Source: Comamonadaceae bacterium (GTDB lineage Bacteria > Pseudomonadota > Gammaproteobacteria > Burkholderiales > Burkholderiaceae_C). Taken from it: DNA of 64,000 bases. The position numbers and the translations under genes are program-made. The notes beneath the pieces were generated by a model. The model saw nothing but the letters and a program-made list of their open reading frames with translations, was not told the origin of the DNA and searched no databases. The stretch is from positions 1 through 64,000 of the forward strand of contig CANCER010000001.1 in the NCBI GenBank assembly GCA_947375135.1. The letters are read 5' to 3'. This document shows positions 16,805-26,055 of the stretch, piece after piece (positions within the stretch are counted from its first letter, which is position 1; each line of letters starts with the position of its first letter).

Positions 16805-19800
16805 TCAGGCGATAAACAGGTAATCTGCTGCATTGAGAGTCGGGTTGGTCGTCAACCCGGCAACCGTAACGTTCTGCAGGGCCACCAGCGTGTCGCCACC
16901 GGCTACGTTGTGCTCATACACATAACTGCCGGCACCCGATTGGAAGACCACCGTCTGATGGTCTGCTGTGAAGTTGCTCTGCAGGTAGCTCACTGCGTCC
17001 ACCAGCGATACCGAGTAGGAGCCCAGCGCCGCCCCATAGCTATCGGTGCCACTGAAAGTCAGCAGACCATTCACCACCGCATGGGAATGCAGGTTGCCGG
17101 CATCCGTACCGTTGGTGCCACTGGTATCTGCGGCAACAACCGGTGTTGTGAGTTGCAGCGTGTCGTGGGGCACAGTGCCACCGGTGTTTGTCAACGCGAT
17201 GTCCATGATCGTGTCGTAACGGGACACAATGGAATCGCCCGCGTGGATCACAAACGTGTCGGCGCCCAGACCGCCGGTGAAGACGTCATTACCGGTACCA
17301 CCGGCAAGCGTGTCCGCAGCGTCGGTGCCGGTCAGGTTGAAGCTGAGCCGGCTTTGGAAATCTGAAGTGGAAAAAGTGCCCTGGAACAGAATGTTCAAAT
17401 CACCGGCACTCGTCACATCAAAAATCGTACCGTTGTAATTCAGGTCAATACCCAGTGCGGTGACTCCCGCCAGGCTGTGTGCCACCACGTCCCGGCTGGC
17501 GTCGAAATCATGAACACCGGCAGCGACCACCACCAGCACGTCGGTGCCGGTAGTGAAACCGTTGACCGTATCCGCCGCTGCAACGGTGCTGTCAGAAACC
17601 AGCGTCGAGGCGTTGGCCTGCCACAGCAAGGTATCACTGCCCGTGGTGTGCCCGGTGAGGTTGATGGTATCGGCACCGGACTCACCCGCAATGGTGTTGT
17701 TTCCAGTTCCCCCAACCACGATGACGTCATCGCCATCCCCGCCATGCACCACGGTGTTACCGCTGCCTGCGATGGTGATGGTGTCGGCACCACCAAAGCC
17801 ATAGACATAGGTGGAAACGGAAGAACCTGCGGTGATGGTGTTTACACCATCGGTACCCTGGACGACCGTTCCCAATTCAGTGGTTTGACCAAAAATATCC
17901 TGTACGGCCAGCGTGTCGGTGGTCACCGCGCTCTGCGCGCCAAGCGTCAAGGTGCCCTGATTGCCGTGGGCTTGGTTCAGGTCCACCACCACACTGCCGA
18001 GTGTGAGCGTGCCCGGTTCGTTGGAAATCACGGTCAGGCTGCTTTGCGCATCACTCACGGTGACATTTTGCGGCGCGGTGTGGTCAACGATCACGCGGGC
18101 CACTGCCTGCGTCTCAAAGCCCTGCACATTGCTGACCACGACCTGCAAACTCGCAACCCCGTCCGTCGTCAAACCGCTGAACCCGGCCACCAGGGAATTG
18201 GTGGTCTGGCCTGTGATGTCAGCCCCCACCTGAACCCCATTCAGATACAACCGCACCACATCCGTGGGCAGCAGCAGATGGTCGAAATTCACAGTGACAT
18301 TCAGGGATGTATCGTTGGTGTAGGTGCCGGTAGACAGGATCAGCACCTGTTTGCCCGCGCCAACCGCTGCAATATCGGCCGCAGCCATGCTGGGGTTCGC
18401 CGGGAATACAGGCGCCGTGATCGGGTTGTTGAAGTAGCGCTGGTAGGTGGCATCGGCGGCACCGTCGTACATCACCAACTGGTCTGCGCTCAACTTGCCG
18501 TTGACCTGCAAAATCAGCCGGGCCTCGCTGTTCTGGATCAGGCTGTCCTTGGAAGCCACGAGGTACACAAACGTTTCCGAACCGTTGTACACGGCCACAT
18601 AACTTGCAATGCCGGTCAGCGGGTTACCCGCAGTTTGCTGTCCCAAGATTTCCAGGGAGGGCACAAAGCCATTGCTGTAGGCCACGTTGTAAAAGTTGAG
18701 GAAATTGACGTTATCCCAGGCACCGGTGCTGCCGGGCGCAGCCCCTGCAGCCAGGATGGTTGCGCCCGCATCCAGGATGGCAGACCCTGGGGCGGCATAC
18801 GTGGCATTCAGGTAGGGCTGCACGTTGTTGATGCCATCGTTGAGCATCAGACCGCCAGTGACCCAAAATGGTATGGCCAGGATCGGCCCGACAAAAGGAA
18901 TGCCGGCCAGGCTACTCCCGATCGAGATGGATGCGGAGCCTGCTCCGATCACGGCCACCTTGGACGGCGTATGCGCATAGTCATAGGCCGCGTTGTTCCA
19001 GGCACCGTTGGATTGCCAGCCATAAGGCAGGGGCCCATTTACAGGATTGTTGTAGTAGTCCGGATCACTCGGTGTGCTGCCGTACGAGCTCAGAATCCCG
19101 TTGTAGGTTGATTCATAGGTCAACTGGGAAACAATGAAACTGCCCGAATTGAAATTTTGCCCCGCCCCCAAACCGGCCCCGACACTCAGGTCCGTGGATG
19201 TGCTCACTCCGTAGCTGCCTGGTGTGACGATGCCAAGCTGGGTCTTGAAGGAGTCCAGCAGACGGGTATCCAGATAGATCTTGTCACTGGCACCAAATCC
19301 CGTGACCTGGGTTTGCATTTGGTACGTATCCACATACACCCGGTCGGCATGTGCGCCGCCACCCAGGTTGAGGGTATTGCTGCCGGTGCCGGGATCAATC
19401 CAATCCACACCTGTTGACCCATACACCGTGTCGTTGCCCGCGCCGGTCTGAACGACGATGGTGCCGTTGTTGACCACGTCACCACTCACATCCACCGTGT
19501 CGTTGCCAGCCCACCGGCCTGCGGTCGTAAGCGTGGGGTCCATGCCCCGCAGGCCGTCTACCACGGCGAAGCTGCCAGACGCAATGCGCAGCGCATCCCC
19601 TGTGGCACCTACGGTGGGGCCGTTTTGCCAGTCCCACACATGCGACTCGGCTTTGTCTGCGCCAAAAGGCTCCCACGCGGGTGAGTAACCGACATAAAAC
19701 ACGTCGTGGCCTTCACCGCCCCACACTTGGTCCACGCCCGCGCCGCCGTAAATCAGATCCGTTCCGGAGCTGCCATACAGCACGTCGTTCCCCGTGCCAC

Positions 19801-22800
19801 CCCAGACTTCGATCGTGCCGCTATTGCTGACATTGCTGCGCAAATCGATGGTCTGCGCGCCGTCCCAACGCGTTGCATCAGCGGCCGACATCCCGGCAAG
19901 GCTATCGATATGCACCGTGGAACCGCTGGCCACTGTCAGGCGGTCGTACACCGTGTCGGCTCCGCTCGCAGCACCGTTCCAGTTGGAAGCACTATTCCAA
20001 TCACTGCCGGACCAAGCCTGTGCGTCCCAGCCATGGATCGTGTCGGTAGCAGCCGCTACGTTCGCAGACGTGATCGTTCCATTGCTCTGGCTCACGTAGC
20101 CCACGGCAAAGTGGTCGCTGCCCGTGCTGCCAAAAATCGTATTGCTACCGGCGCCCGACGCCACCTGGATCAGGGCAAAGTTGTAGACCTGTTGGCGCAG
20201 ATCCACTGTGTCGTTGCCGGTCCAGTCGCCATAGCCGGATAAAGAGGCGATCACCGCAGTGCTGCCCAGCGCCACATGGAGCTGGTCGCGGTGCGCGCTC
20301 TGGTCGTCCCACCCCCAGATTGCATCGGTAGCCGGACCCGAGGCCGTGGGGTCGGCACTGCCATCGATGACACCACCGACCGGCACATAGTGGTAGCCAG
20401 TCCAAATCTGATCCGTACCGTTGCTGGCGAAAATCTGGTTGGCACCCGCACCGGCTGCAATATGCGTCACGCCGTTGTTGGTGACGCCGCTCAAGTCGAC
20501 CCTGTCCGCTCCAGTCCAGTCGGCTGCACCGTACAGGCCGCCGATCACCGCCACCCCGCGGGTGCCGATCACCATGCTGTCGGCGTCATTTTGCCAATCC
20601 CGGATCACATCGAGCCCGGTTTGCTGGGCCAGCAATTCAGAGCGGCCGCTGGCTTCGTTCAGGGCCCCGACCACGGGGTTGAAGTTGTAACCCACCAGGA
20701 AGCTGTCGGCACCGTCGCCACCCGTCAACTGGTTCCCCGCGCCGGTGGATGCGCCTCCATAGATGTGCTCCGCACCCTTGCTGCCCGTGAAGGTGTCATT
20801 GCCATCGCCCAGGGCCACGACGATGACCCCGGCATTGGTGACCTGGTTACCGGAAAGATTGATCGTGTTAGCACCCGACCAGTCCACCGGGCCCGCCAAG
20901 CCCGCGATGATTGCGGTGCCGTTGATGCTGACATCCAAGGTGTCGGATACGCCATTCCAGTCCCAGAGGATGTCGGTTGAGCCCGCTGCATTCACCGCAC
21001 CGGTGCTGGCTTCCCGGTTGTAGCCCACGTAATAGGCATCTGCGCCGCCGTTGCCCCAGGTCTGGTTGTAAGCGCCAGCTGCGGAACTGCCATAAAACGA
21101 ATCTGTGCCGGTGCTGCCGTACACGGTGTTGGTACCGGCCCCGGTGGACACGATGACCGTGCCGCTGTTGCTCACCTGCTGGCGCAGGTCCACCGTGTCG
21201 TTGCCATTCCAGTCGGCATGGCCTGCAAGCGCAGCAATGACCGCCGTGCTGCCGAGCGCCACAGTGAGCTGGTCACGGTGGGCGCTCTGGTCATCCCAGC
21301 CCCAGATCGCATCGGTGGCAGCAGCGGAGGCCGTGGGACCGACGCTTCCATCGATGACACCATTGACTGCCACATATTCGTAGCCCGTCCATACCTGGTC
21401 AGCACCATTGCTGGTGTAAATCAGGTTATTGCCTGCGCCGGCAGCTATTTTGATCAGGCCGTTGTTATCCACACGGGCACGCAAATCAACGGCATCGTCT
21501 CCTGCCCAGCCTGTTACGCCATAGAGACCGCCGATGATTGCGGTCGCCGTGTTGCTGACGTGCAAGGTGTCGCCCCCGTCTCCGCCCGCCCAGTCGTGAA
21601 TCACGCTGGCATTCTGGACGGCCACCACACCGGTCTGGTTTGTCAGATCGAACAGACCCGGTGCAGAAACGGTCTCGGTGGTTCCTGCAATGTTCAGCGC
21701 GCGGCTCACCGGGTTGATGTCATAGCCAACCCAGAAAGTATCCTGCCCACTGCCACCCGTCATCTGGTTGCCAACAGCCACGCTGGTGCCACCAAACAGT
21801 TGGTCATTACCGCCACCGCCGAGCAGGATGTCGTCGCCGCCCGCGCCATCCAGAATGTTGTCGCCGCCGTTGCCGGTAATCCGGTCGTTGCCGTCGGAAC
21901 CCACCACGTTCTCAAAGCCACTGGCTTCGGCAGGCGCACCGCCGGTCTGGCTGCTGCTGTAGGTGCCCGTATCCAGGTCAATGACAACACCGTCGTTGTA
22001 CGGGCTGTTGCCAAACGCGCGCGTCAGGGGCTTGAACAGCACCCAATCGGTACCGTCGCCGCCGCGCAGGGTGTCGTTTCCGCCTGCGCCGTAAATGATG
22101 TCGTCACCTGCCCGGCCATCCAAAACGTTGGCACCGGTGTTGCCGGTGATCTGGTCATTCACCGCCGTGCCCACCACGTTCTGCACGTTGGCGTAGCCCG
22201 TCACATGGGTGGTCACCTCGCCACCGGCTTTTTGCGTCAGGTACAGCGTGCCATTGAGCGAACCCGAATTTGCACCCAGATCGATAACCAGGCTCTTGTT
22301 GAGAATCGAAGCGGGCAATGCCGTGCCATCCACCGCCAGACGATGCACAGTGCCCGCCGTGCCCGACAGATCCAGCGTGCCGGGACCGTTACCAGGGTAG
22401 GGGTTGGAGGGAGGTGGCGCGGGTGGCGTACCCGAACCGCCAGCGCCGCCGCTGCCGCCGCCGCCGCCAGCGGCAGCGCCTGCCAAGGCCACACCACCAC
22501 CCACCGTCGCCACCTGGCCCAGGCCTGCCAGCGATGTCGCCGTACTCAAGGTGGTGGCCGCTGCCACCGAAGCGGAAGGTGCCGCTATCGCCCCGGCAGA
22601 AGCCGAAGCGCCCGAGCCTGCAGCAGCAGCATCTGCCCCTGCCGCCAAAGCACCTGCATCGGCCAGCAAGACCACGTCACTGCCGTATCCCGAAGCGGCC
22701 GAGCCCTCCTCCCCTTTCAGGCGCTTTTTCAGCCACGCGTCGAAATCAACGCTGATCTCCGCTGGAAGGACCTCTTGCGCAGGCAAAGAGGCGGCCGGTA

Positions 22801-22879
22801 TGAGGTTTGCATTTTGCCAATCAGCAGATGCTTGCTTGGTAAAAAACTTACCGGCTTCGGATGCGTGTATATCGGCCAT
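16805..22879 (-). CDS. Giant RTX-type secreted protein with non-canonical repeats
   Basis: A 2024-residue predicted type I secretion substrate. Order of parts: a short N-terminus, an Ala/Gly-rich linker ending in a poly-Gly run (about residues 70-155), canonical Ca-binding nonapeptides (GNTGANVLDGRAGDD, GGGGNDQLFGG), seven copies of a non-canonical module (about residues 375-1165), a central region of about 400 residues with a hydrophobic segment (GSSLAGIPFVGPILAIPFW), an Ig-like domain (about residues 1510-1600), more RTX nonapeptides (GGTGNDVFTGGLGADTF) and a C-terminus ending AADYLFIA as expected for a secretion signal. I prefer the ATG at 22879 over an upstream TTG. It is the first gene of the minus-strand secretion locus and faces bchI across 305 bp. 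Function is probably adhesin or surface layer; no catalytic domain was recognised. Confidence 0.9.
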   Translation of the reverse strand: MADIHASEAGKFFTKQASADWQNANLIPAASLPAQEVLPAEISVDFDAWLKKRLKGEEGSAASGYGSDVVLLADAGALAAGADAAAAGSGASASAGAIAAPSASVAAATTLSTATSLAGLGQVATVGGGVALAGAAAGGGGGSGGAGGSGTPPAPPPSNPYPGNGPGTLDLSGTAGTVHRLAVDGTALPASILNKSLVIDLGANSGSLNGTLYLTQKAGGEVTTHVTGYANVQNVVGTAVNDQITGNTGANVLDGRAGDDIIYGAGGNDTLRGGDGTDWVLFKPLTRAFGNSPYNDGVVIDLDTGTYSSSQTGGAPAEASGFENVVGSDGNDRITGNGGDNILDGAGGDDILLGGGGNDQLFGGTSVAVGNQMTGGSGQDTFWVGYDINPVSRALNIAGTTETVSAPGLFDLTNQTGVVAVQNASVIHDWAGGDGGDTLHVSNTATAIIGGLYGVTGWAGDDAVDLRARVDNNGLIKIAAGAGNNLIYTSNGADQVWTGYEYVAVNGVIDGSVGPTASAAATDAIWGWDDQSAHRDQLTVALGSTAVIAALAGHADWNGNDTVDLRQQVSNSGTVIVSTGAGTNTVYGSTGTDSFYGSSAAGAYNQTWGNGGADAYYVGYNREASTGAVNAAGSTDILWDWNGVSDTLDVSINGTAIIAGLAGPVDWSGANTINLSGNQVTNAGVIVVALGDGNDTFTGSKGAEHIYGGASTGAGNQLTGGDGADSFLVGYNFNPVVGALNEASGRSELLAQQTGLDVIRDWQNDADSMVIGTRGVAVIGGLYGAADWTGADRVDLSGVTNNGVTHIAAGAGANQIFASNGTDQIWTGYHYVPVGGVIDGSADPTASGPATDAIWGWDDQSAHRDQLHVALGSTAVIASLSGYGDWTGNDTVDLRQQVYNFALIQVASGAGSNTIFGSTGSDHFAVGYVSQSNGTITSANVAAATDTIHGWDAQAWSGSDWNSASNWNGAASGADTVYDRLTVASGSTVHIDSLAGMSAADATRWDGAQTIDLRSNVSNSGTIEVWGGTGNDVLYGSSGTDLIYGGAGVDQVWGGEGHDVFYVGYSPAWEPFGADKAESHVWDWQNGPTVGATGDALRIASGSFAVVDGLRGMDPTLTTAGRWAGNDTVDVSGDVVNNGTIVVQTGAGNDTVYGSTGVDWIDPGTGSNTLNLGGGAHADRVYVDTYQMQTQVTGFGASDKIYLDTRLLDSFKTQLGIVTPGSYGVSTSTDLSVGAGLGAGQNFNSGSFIVSQLTYESTYNGILSSYGSTPSDPDYYNNPVNGPLPYGWQSNGAWNNAAYDYAHTPSKVAVIGAGSASISIGSSLAGIPFVGPILAIPFWVTGGLMLNDGINNVQPYLNATYAAPGSAILDAGATILAAGAAPGSTGAWDNVNFLNFYNVAYSNGFVPSLEILGQQTAGNPLTGIASYVAVYNGSETFVYLVASKDSLIQNSEARLILQVNGKLSADQLVMYDGAADATYQRYFNNPITAPVFPANPSMAAADIAAVGAGKQVLILSTGTYTNDTSLNVTVNFDHLLLPTDVVRLYLNGVQVGADITGQTTNSLVAGFSGLTTDGVASLQVVVSNVQGFETQAVARVIVDHTAPQNVTVSDAQSSLTVISNEPGTLTLGSVVVDLNQAHGNQGTLTLGAQSAVTTDTLAVQDIFGQTTELGTVVQGTDGVNTITAGSSVSTYVYGFGGADTITIAGSGNTVVHGGDGDDVIVVGGTGNNTIAGESGADTINLTGHTTGSDTLLWQANASTLVSDSTVAAADTVNGFTTGTDVLVVVAAGVHDFDASRDVVAHSLAGVTALGIDLNYNGTIFDVTSAGDLNILFQGTFSTSDFQSRLSFNLTGTDAADTLAGGTGNDVFTGGLGADTFVIHAGDSIVSRYDTIMDIALTNTGGTVPHDTLQLTTPVVAADTSGTNGTDAGNLHSHAVVNGLLTFSGTDSYGAALGSYSVSLVDAVSYLQSNFTADHQTVVFQSGAGSYVYEHNVAGGDTLVALQNVTVAGLTTNPTLNAADYLFIA
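19380..21755 (-). repeat. Seven tandem modules inside the RTX protein
   Basis: The coding region holds seven related modules of about 85-130 residues. Each contains a Trp/Asp segment (such as IWGWDDQSAHRDQL), then a hydrophobic core of the form VxxGSTAVIAxLAG, DWxGNDTVDLRxQVxNxG, and GAGxNTVYGSTGTD. Two modules share the 14-residue string AIWGWDDQSAHRDQ exactly, and the paired segments ending in it (near 21250-21500 and 20270-20540) look like a two-module duplication. Boundaries are approximate. Confidence 0.7.
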
Positions 22880-22951
22880 GTGCGTGCCCAAAAAACTTTA
22901 TTTTGTTGACTGACTCCGTTTTTGATTGTAGCGACTTGAAGCACTGAAAAT

Positions 22952-22969
22952 TGTCAACTTAACTTGCCC
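22952..22969. promoter_or_regulatory. Degenerate PpsR-like site
   Basis: Reads TGT-N12-CCC with core CAACTTAACTTG, one base different from the core of the perfect site at 23116. It has only the left half of the TGT-N12-ACA consensus, 73 bp upstream of the RTX start. The two centres are 164 bp apart, compatible with looping between distant PpsR/CrtJ sites; this is tentative. Confidence 0.3.
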
Positions 22970-23115
22970 TGAAATCTACAATTACCCGCAGATCGCACGC
23001 TTTTACCTATTTTCCGAAGCAGTGGCGTCATTTTCCCGGCCAGTATTTCCGCCTGAGCCCTCCCAACCATTGCGCAATATCTGCGCACCTTGCCGATGGA
23101 CGCGCACAGAAAAAG

Positions 23116-23133
23116 TGTCAATTTAACTTGACA
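23116..23133. promoter_or_regulatory. PpsR/CrtJ operator upstream of bchI
   Basis: A perfect TGT-N12-ACA dyad (TGTCAATTTAACTTGACA) 51 bp before the bchI start. The consensus for the aerobic repressor PpsR/CrtJ is TGT-N12-ACA, and ppsR is present in this cluster. The right half is also TTGACA, so binding would occlude a -35 element. Repression of bchID-bchO under oxygen is expected. Confidence 0.75.
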
Positions 23134-23184
23134 TCTTCGTTTGACTTTCAGAACATACGAACAAATCTCAAACGATGAAAGACT

Positions 23185-24207
23185 ATGGCACAGCCCTTCC
23201 CCTTCTCAGCAATCGTCGGACAGGAAGACATGACCCTGGCCATCCAGGTCGTGGCGGTAGACCCGCGCATTGGCGGCGTGCTGGTGCTGGGGGACCGGGG
23301 AACCGGCAAATCCACGGCCGTACGCGCTCTGGCGGACTTGCTGCCGCCCATCAAGGTGGTGGCGGGTTGCCCCTATGGCTGCGACCCGGCCAATGCACAG
23401 GCGCAGTGTGACGCCTGCAAATCCCGCACCGCCAGCCGGACAAAAACCGAATTGCGCCCGGTTCCCGTGGTGGACCTCCCGCTGGGTGCCACCGAAGACC
23501 GCGTGGTGGGCGCGCTGGACCTGGAGAAAGCCCTGTCGCAGGGCATCAAGGAATTTGCACCGGGCCTGCTGGCGCGGGCCAACCGCGGCTTTTTGTACAT
23601 CGATGAGGTCAACCTGCTGGAAGACCACATCGTCGACCTCTTGATTGACGTGGCCGCCTCCGGCGAAAACCTGGTGGAGCGCGAGGGCCTGAGCGTGCGC
23701 CACCCGGCCCGCTTCGTGCTGGTGGGCAGCGGCAACCCCGAAGAGGGCGAATTGCGGCCACAGTTGCTGGACCGGTTTGGCCTGTCGGTGGAGGTCAAAA
23801 CCCCGCAGGACCTGGCGTTGCGGGTGCAGGTGGTGCGCCGCCGCGATGCCTATGAGCGCGATCCGGCGGCCTTCCGCGCCGAATGGGAGAAGGCCAACCT
23901 CAAGCTGCGCCAGCGCATCCTGCGGGCACAAAAGTCCCTGGCGCTGATTGACGTGGACGACGCGCTGCTGCTGCTGTGCGCCACGCTGTGCCACCACCTG
24001 GGCACCGATGGCCTGCGCGCCGAACTGACACTGCTGCGTGCCACCCGCGCCTATGCGGCCCTGATGGGCGACAAGGTGGTCGACCGCAGCCACCTGCGCG
24101 CCATGGCGCCCCTGGTCTTGCGCCACCGGCTGCGGCGCAATCCGCTGGACGACACCGGCTCGGGGGTGCGTGTACAGCGCGCCCTGGACGAGGTGATGGC
24201 GGCATGA
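23185..24207 (+). CDS. bchI: Magnesium chelatase ATPase subunit I
   Basis: The AAA+ subunit of Mg chelatase, which with BchD forms the ATP-driven hexamer complex that inserts Mg2+ into protoporphyrin IX bound on BchH, the first committed step of bacteriochlorophyll synthesis. The protein has 340 residues, the usual length. Walker A is GDRGTGKST at residues 36-44, Walker B is in FLYIDEVNLLEDH, and the family segments CDPANAQAQCDAC, VGSGNPEEGELRPQLLDRFGL and the sensor regions are intact. The ATG at 23185 matches the family N-terminus (PFPFSAIVGQEDM). Its stop overlaps the bchD ATG (ATGA), so the two subunits are translationally coupled. A PpsR site lies just upstream. Confidence 0.97.
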   Translation: MAQPFPFSAIVGQEDMTLAIQVVAVDPRIGGVLVLGDRGTGKSTAVRALADLLPPIKVVAGCPYGCDPANAQAQCDACKSRTASRTKTELRPVPVVDLPLGATEDRVVGALDLEKALSQGIKEFAPGLLARANRGFLYIDEVNLLEDHIVDLLIDVAASGENLVEREGLSVRHPARFVLVGSGNPEEGELRPQLLDRFGLSVEVKTPQDLALRVQVVRRRDAYERDPAAFRAEWEKANLKLRQRILRAQKSLALIDVDDALLLLCATLCHHLGTDGLRAELTLLRATRAYAALMGDKVVDRSHLRAMAPLVLRHRLRRNPLDDTGSGVRVQRALDEVMAA

Positions 24208-26048
24208 CCCCTCAGGAGGCCGCCCGCCTGACGCAAGTCTGGCAGGACGCGCAACTGGCACTCCTGGCCCTGCAGCTGGACCCGCAGGGCCTGGGGGGCG
24301 TGTGGCTGCGCGCAGGCCACGGACCGGTGCGCGACGCCTGGCTCGCGCAGCTGCAAGCCACGGAAATTTCCAGCGTGCGGGTGCCCGCCCAGGTGGACGA
24401 CGAGCGGCTGCTGGGCGGCATCGATCTGGCGCAAACCCTGCAGTACGGGCGCCTGGTGCAGCAGCAGGGATTGCTGGCACAGGCGCACGGCGGGCTGCTG
24501 CTGCTGCCCATGGCCGAACGCCTGCCCACGCAGACCGTGGCCCATATTGCGCAGGCGCAGGATCTTGGCGTGGTGCACAGCCAAGGTGGGCACGCGGTGC
24601 AGCCGGCGCGCTTTGCCATCGTGGCGCTGGACGAGTCCGAAGGCGAAGAGACCGGCTTGGCACAGCGCCTGACGGACCGGCTCGGCCTGTGGCTGGATGT
24701 GCGCGGCAACTGCCTGGCCGACACGCGGGAGGCCGTGGAGCCCTTGAGCCCGCAAGAGCGCAGCGACGCCCTGCAGGGCCTGAACCGGTTGCAGCCCACC
24801 GAGCCGCAGGTGCACGCCATGTGCCAGACCGCCCTGGCGCTGGGTGTGTACAGCCTGCGCGCGCCCCTGATGGCGCTGCGGATGGCTGCGGTATGCGCCG
24901 CACTGGAAGGCCGGGACACGCTGGACGATGCGGACCTGGGCACTGGCGCGCGCATGGTGCTGGGCCCGCGTGCAACCCGCCTGCCGCAGAGCGCCCCCGA
25001 ACCTGCGCAGGCACAGGCCGAACCGCAGGCAGAACCGCAGGACGGGCCCGACAGTGCGCCCCCGCCACCCGACTGCACCCCAACGCAAGCCCCGCCGGAA
25101 CACGCGCAAAACCCCCAGGACCACAGCCCCGACCAGGCCCAACAGCCACAAGAGGTGGAGGCGCCGGACCCGGAGCTGCTCATGGCCGCCGCCCTGGCCA
25201 GCCTGCCGCCGCACCTGCTCGACCGCCTGCGGTTGGGCCAGGCCGGCCGCAACAAGGCGCAGGGTGTGGGCAGCAGCGGGCAGGCCACACGCAGCCACTT
25301 GCGCGGCAGGCCGCTGGCGCCGCGGGCGGGTAAGCCGGGCTCGGGCGCACGCCTGCACCTGCTCGCCACGCTGCGGGCCGCCGCGCCCAAGCAACGCCTG
25401 CGGCACAAGCTGCCGGGTGCGGGCAAGGTGTGCCTGCGTGCAGAAGACTTTCATGTGCAGCGCTTTGCGCAGCGCAGTCCCTCGTGCCTGATCTTTGCGT
25501 TGGACGCCTCCGGCTCCGCCGCGCTGCAGCGGCTGGCCGAAGCCAAGGGCGCGGTGGAACTGCTGCTGCAAGACTCCTACGCACGGCGCGACAGCGTTTG
25601 CGTGATTGCCTTTCGCGCGGCTGCAGCGCAGGTGCTGCTGGTGCCCACGCGCTCGCTGGTGCGTGCCAAGCGTGCCTTGGCCGGATTGCCGGGCGGCGGC
25701 GGCACCCCGCTGGCCAGCGGCATGCAGGCCGCACTGGTGCAGGCCCGCGCACTGCAGCGCGCCGGTACCACCCCCATGCTGGTGATGCTGAGTGACGGGC
25801 GGGCCAATGTATCGGCCGCCGGCGTGGGCGGGCGGGCCCAGGCCCAGGCTGACGCGCTGGCCTGGGCGGGGCAATGGCGCAACAGTGGTTTTTCTGCGCT
25901 GTGGATAGACACCGCGGCCCAGCCGGAAGCGCAGGCCCAGGCCCTTGCACGCCAGATGGGCGCCAGCTACTTTCCCATGCCTTATGTGCAGGCCCAGCGC
26001 ATGGCCGCCGTCGTCCAGGACGCGGCCGCACAGCTGCGCCAGGCCTGA
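24204..26048 (+). CDS. bchD: Magnesium chelatase subunit D
   Basis: The platform subunit of Mg chelatase, pairing with BchI. It has 614 residues starting at the ATG that overlaps the bchI stop. The N-terminal AAA+-like domain is degenerate, lacking a good P-loop, as is normal for BchD. A Pro/Gln/acidic linker (about residues 270-320) follows, and then a C-terminal von Willebrand A domain with the MIDAS motif DASGSAA and PGGGGTPLASGM, which contacts BchI and BchH. The protein is cytoplasmic. bchO begins 7 bp downstream, so bchI-bchD-bchO is one operon, presumably repressed by PpsR through the site at 23116. Confidence 0.96.
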   Translation: MTPQEAARLTQVWQDAQLALLALQLDPQGLGGVWLRAGHGPVRDAWLAQLQATEISSVRVPAQVDDERLLGGIDLAQTLQYGRLVQQQGLLAQAHGGLLLLPMAERLPTQTVAHIAQAQDLGVVHSQGGHAVQPARFAIVALDESEGEETGLAQRLTDRLGLWLDVRGNCLADTREAVEPLSPQERSDALQGLNRLQPTEPQVHAMCQTALALGVYSLRAPLMALRMAAVCAALEGRDTLDDADLGTGARMVLGPRATRLPQSAPEPAQAQAEPQAEPQDGPDSAPPPPDCTPTQAPPEHAQNPQDHSPDQAQQPQEVEAPDPELLMAAALASLPPHLLDRLRLGQAGRNKAQGVGSSGQATRSHLRGRPLAPRAGKPGSGARLHLLATLRAAAPKQRLRHKLPGAGKVCLRAEDFHVQRFAQRSPSCLIFALDASGSAALQRLAEAKGAVELLLQDSYARRDSVCVIAFRAAAAQVLLVPTRSLVRAKRALAGLPGGGGTPLASGMQAALVQARALQRAGTTPMLVMLSDGRANVSAAGVGGRAQAQADALAWAGQWRNSGFSALWIDTAAQPEAQAQALARQMGASYFPMPYVQAQRMAAVVQDAAAQLRQA

Positions 26049-26055
26049 GACCTGT

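Larger units (their letters stand above)
22880..23184. other. Divergent intergenic region between the RTX gene and bchI
   Basis: A 305-bp AT-richer gap with no ORF of note. It holds the start regions of the leftward RTX locus and the rightward bchID-bchO genes, one perfect PpsR-type dyad near bchI (23116-23133) and one degenerate copy with a nearly identical core near the RTX gene (22952-22969). The stretch 22985-23110 shows nothing I can assign. Confidence 0.6.

Noticed and set aside
17477-22909. Long plus-strand open frames (such as 17477-19111 and 21218-22909) opposite the RTX gene
   Set aside because: They mirror the repetitive high-GC coding strand, have repetitive His/Arg/Gly sequence and no start signals; treated as shadows.
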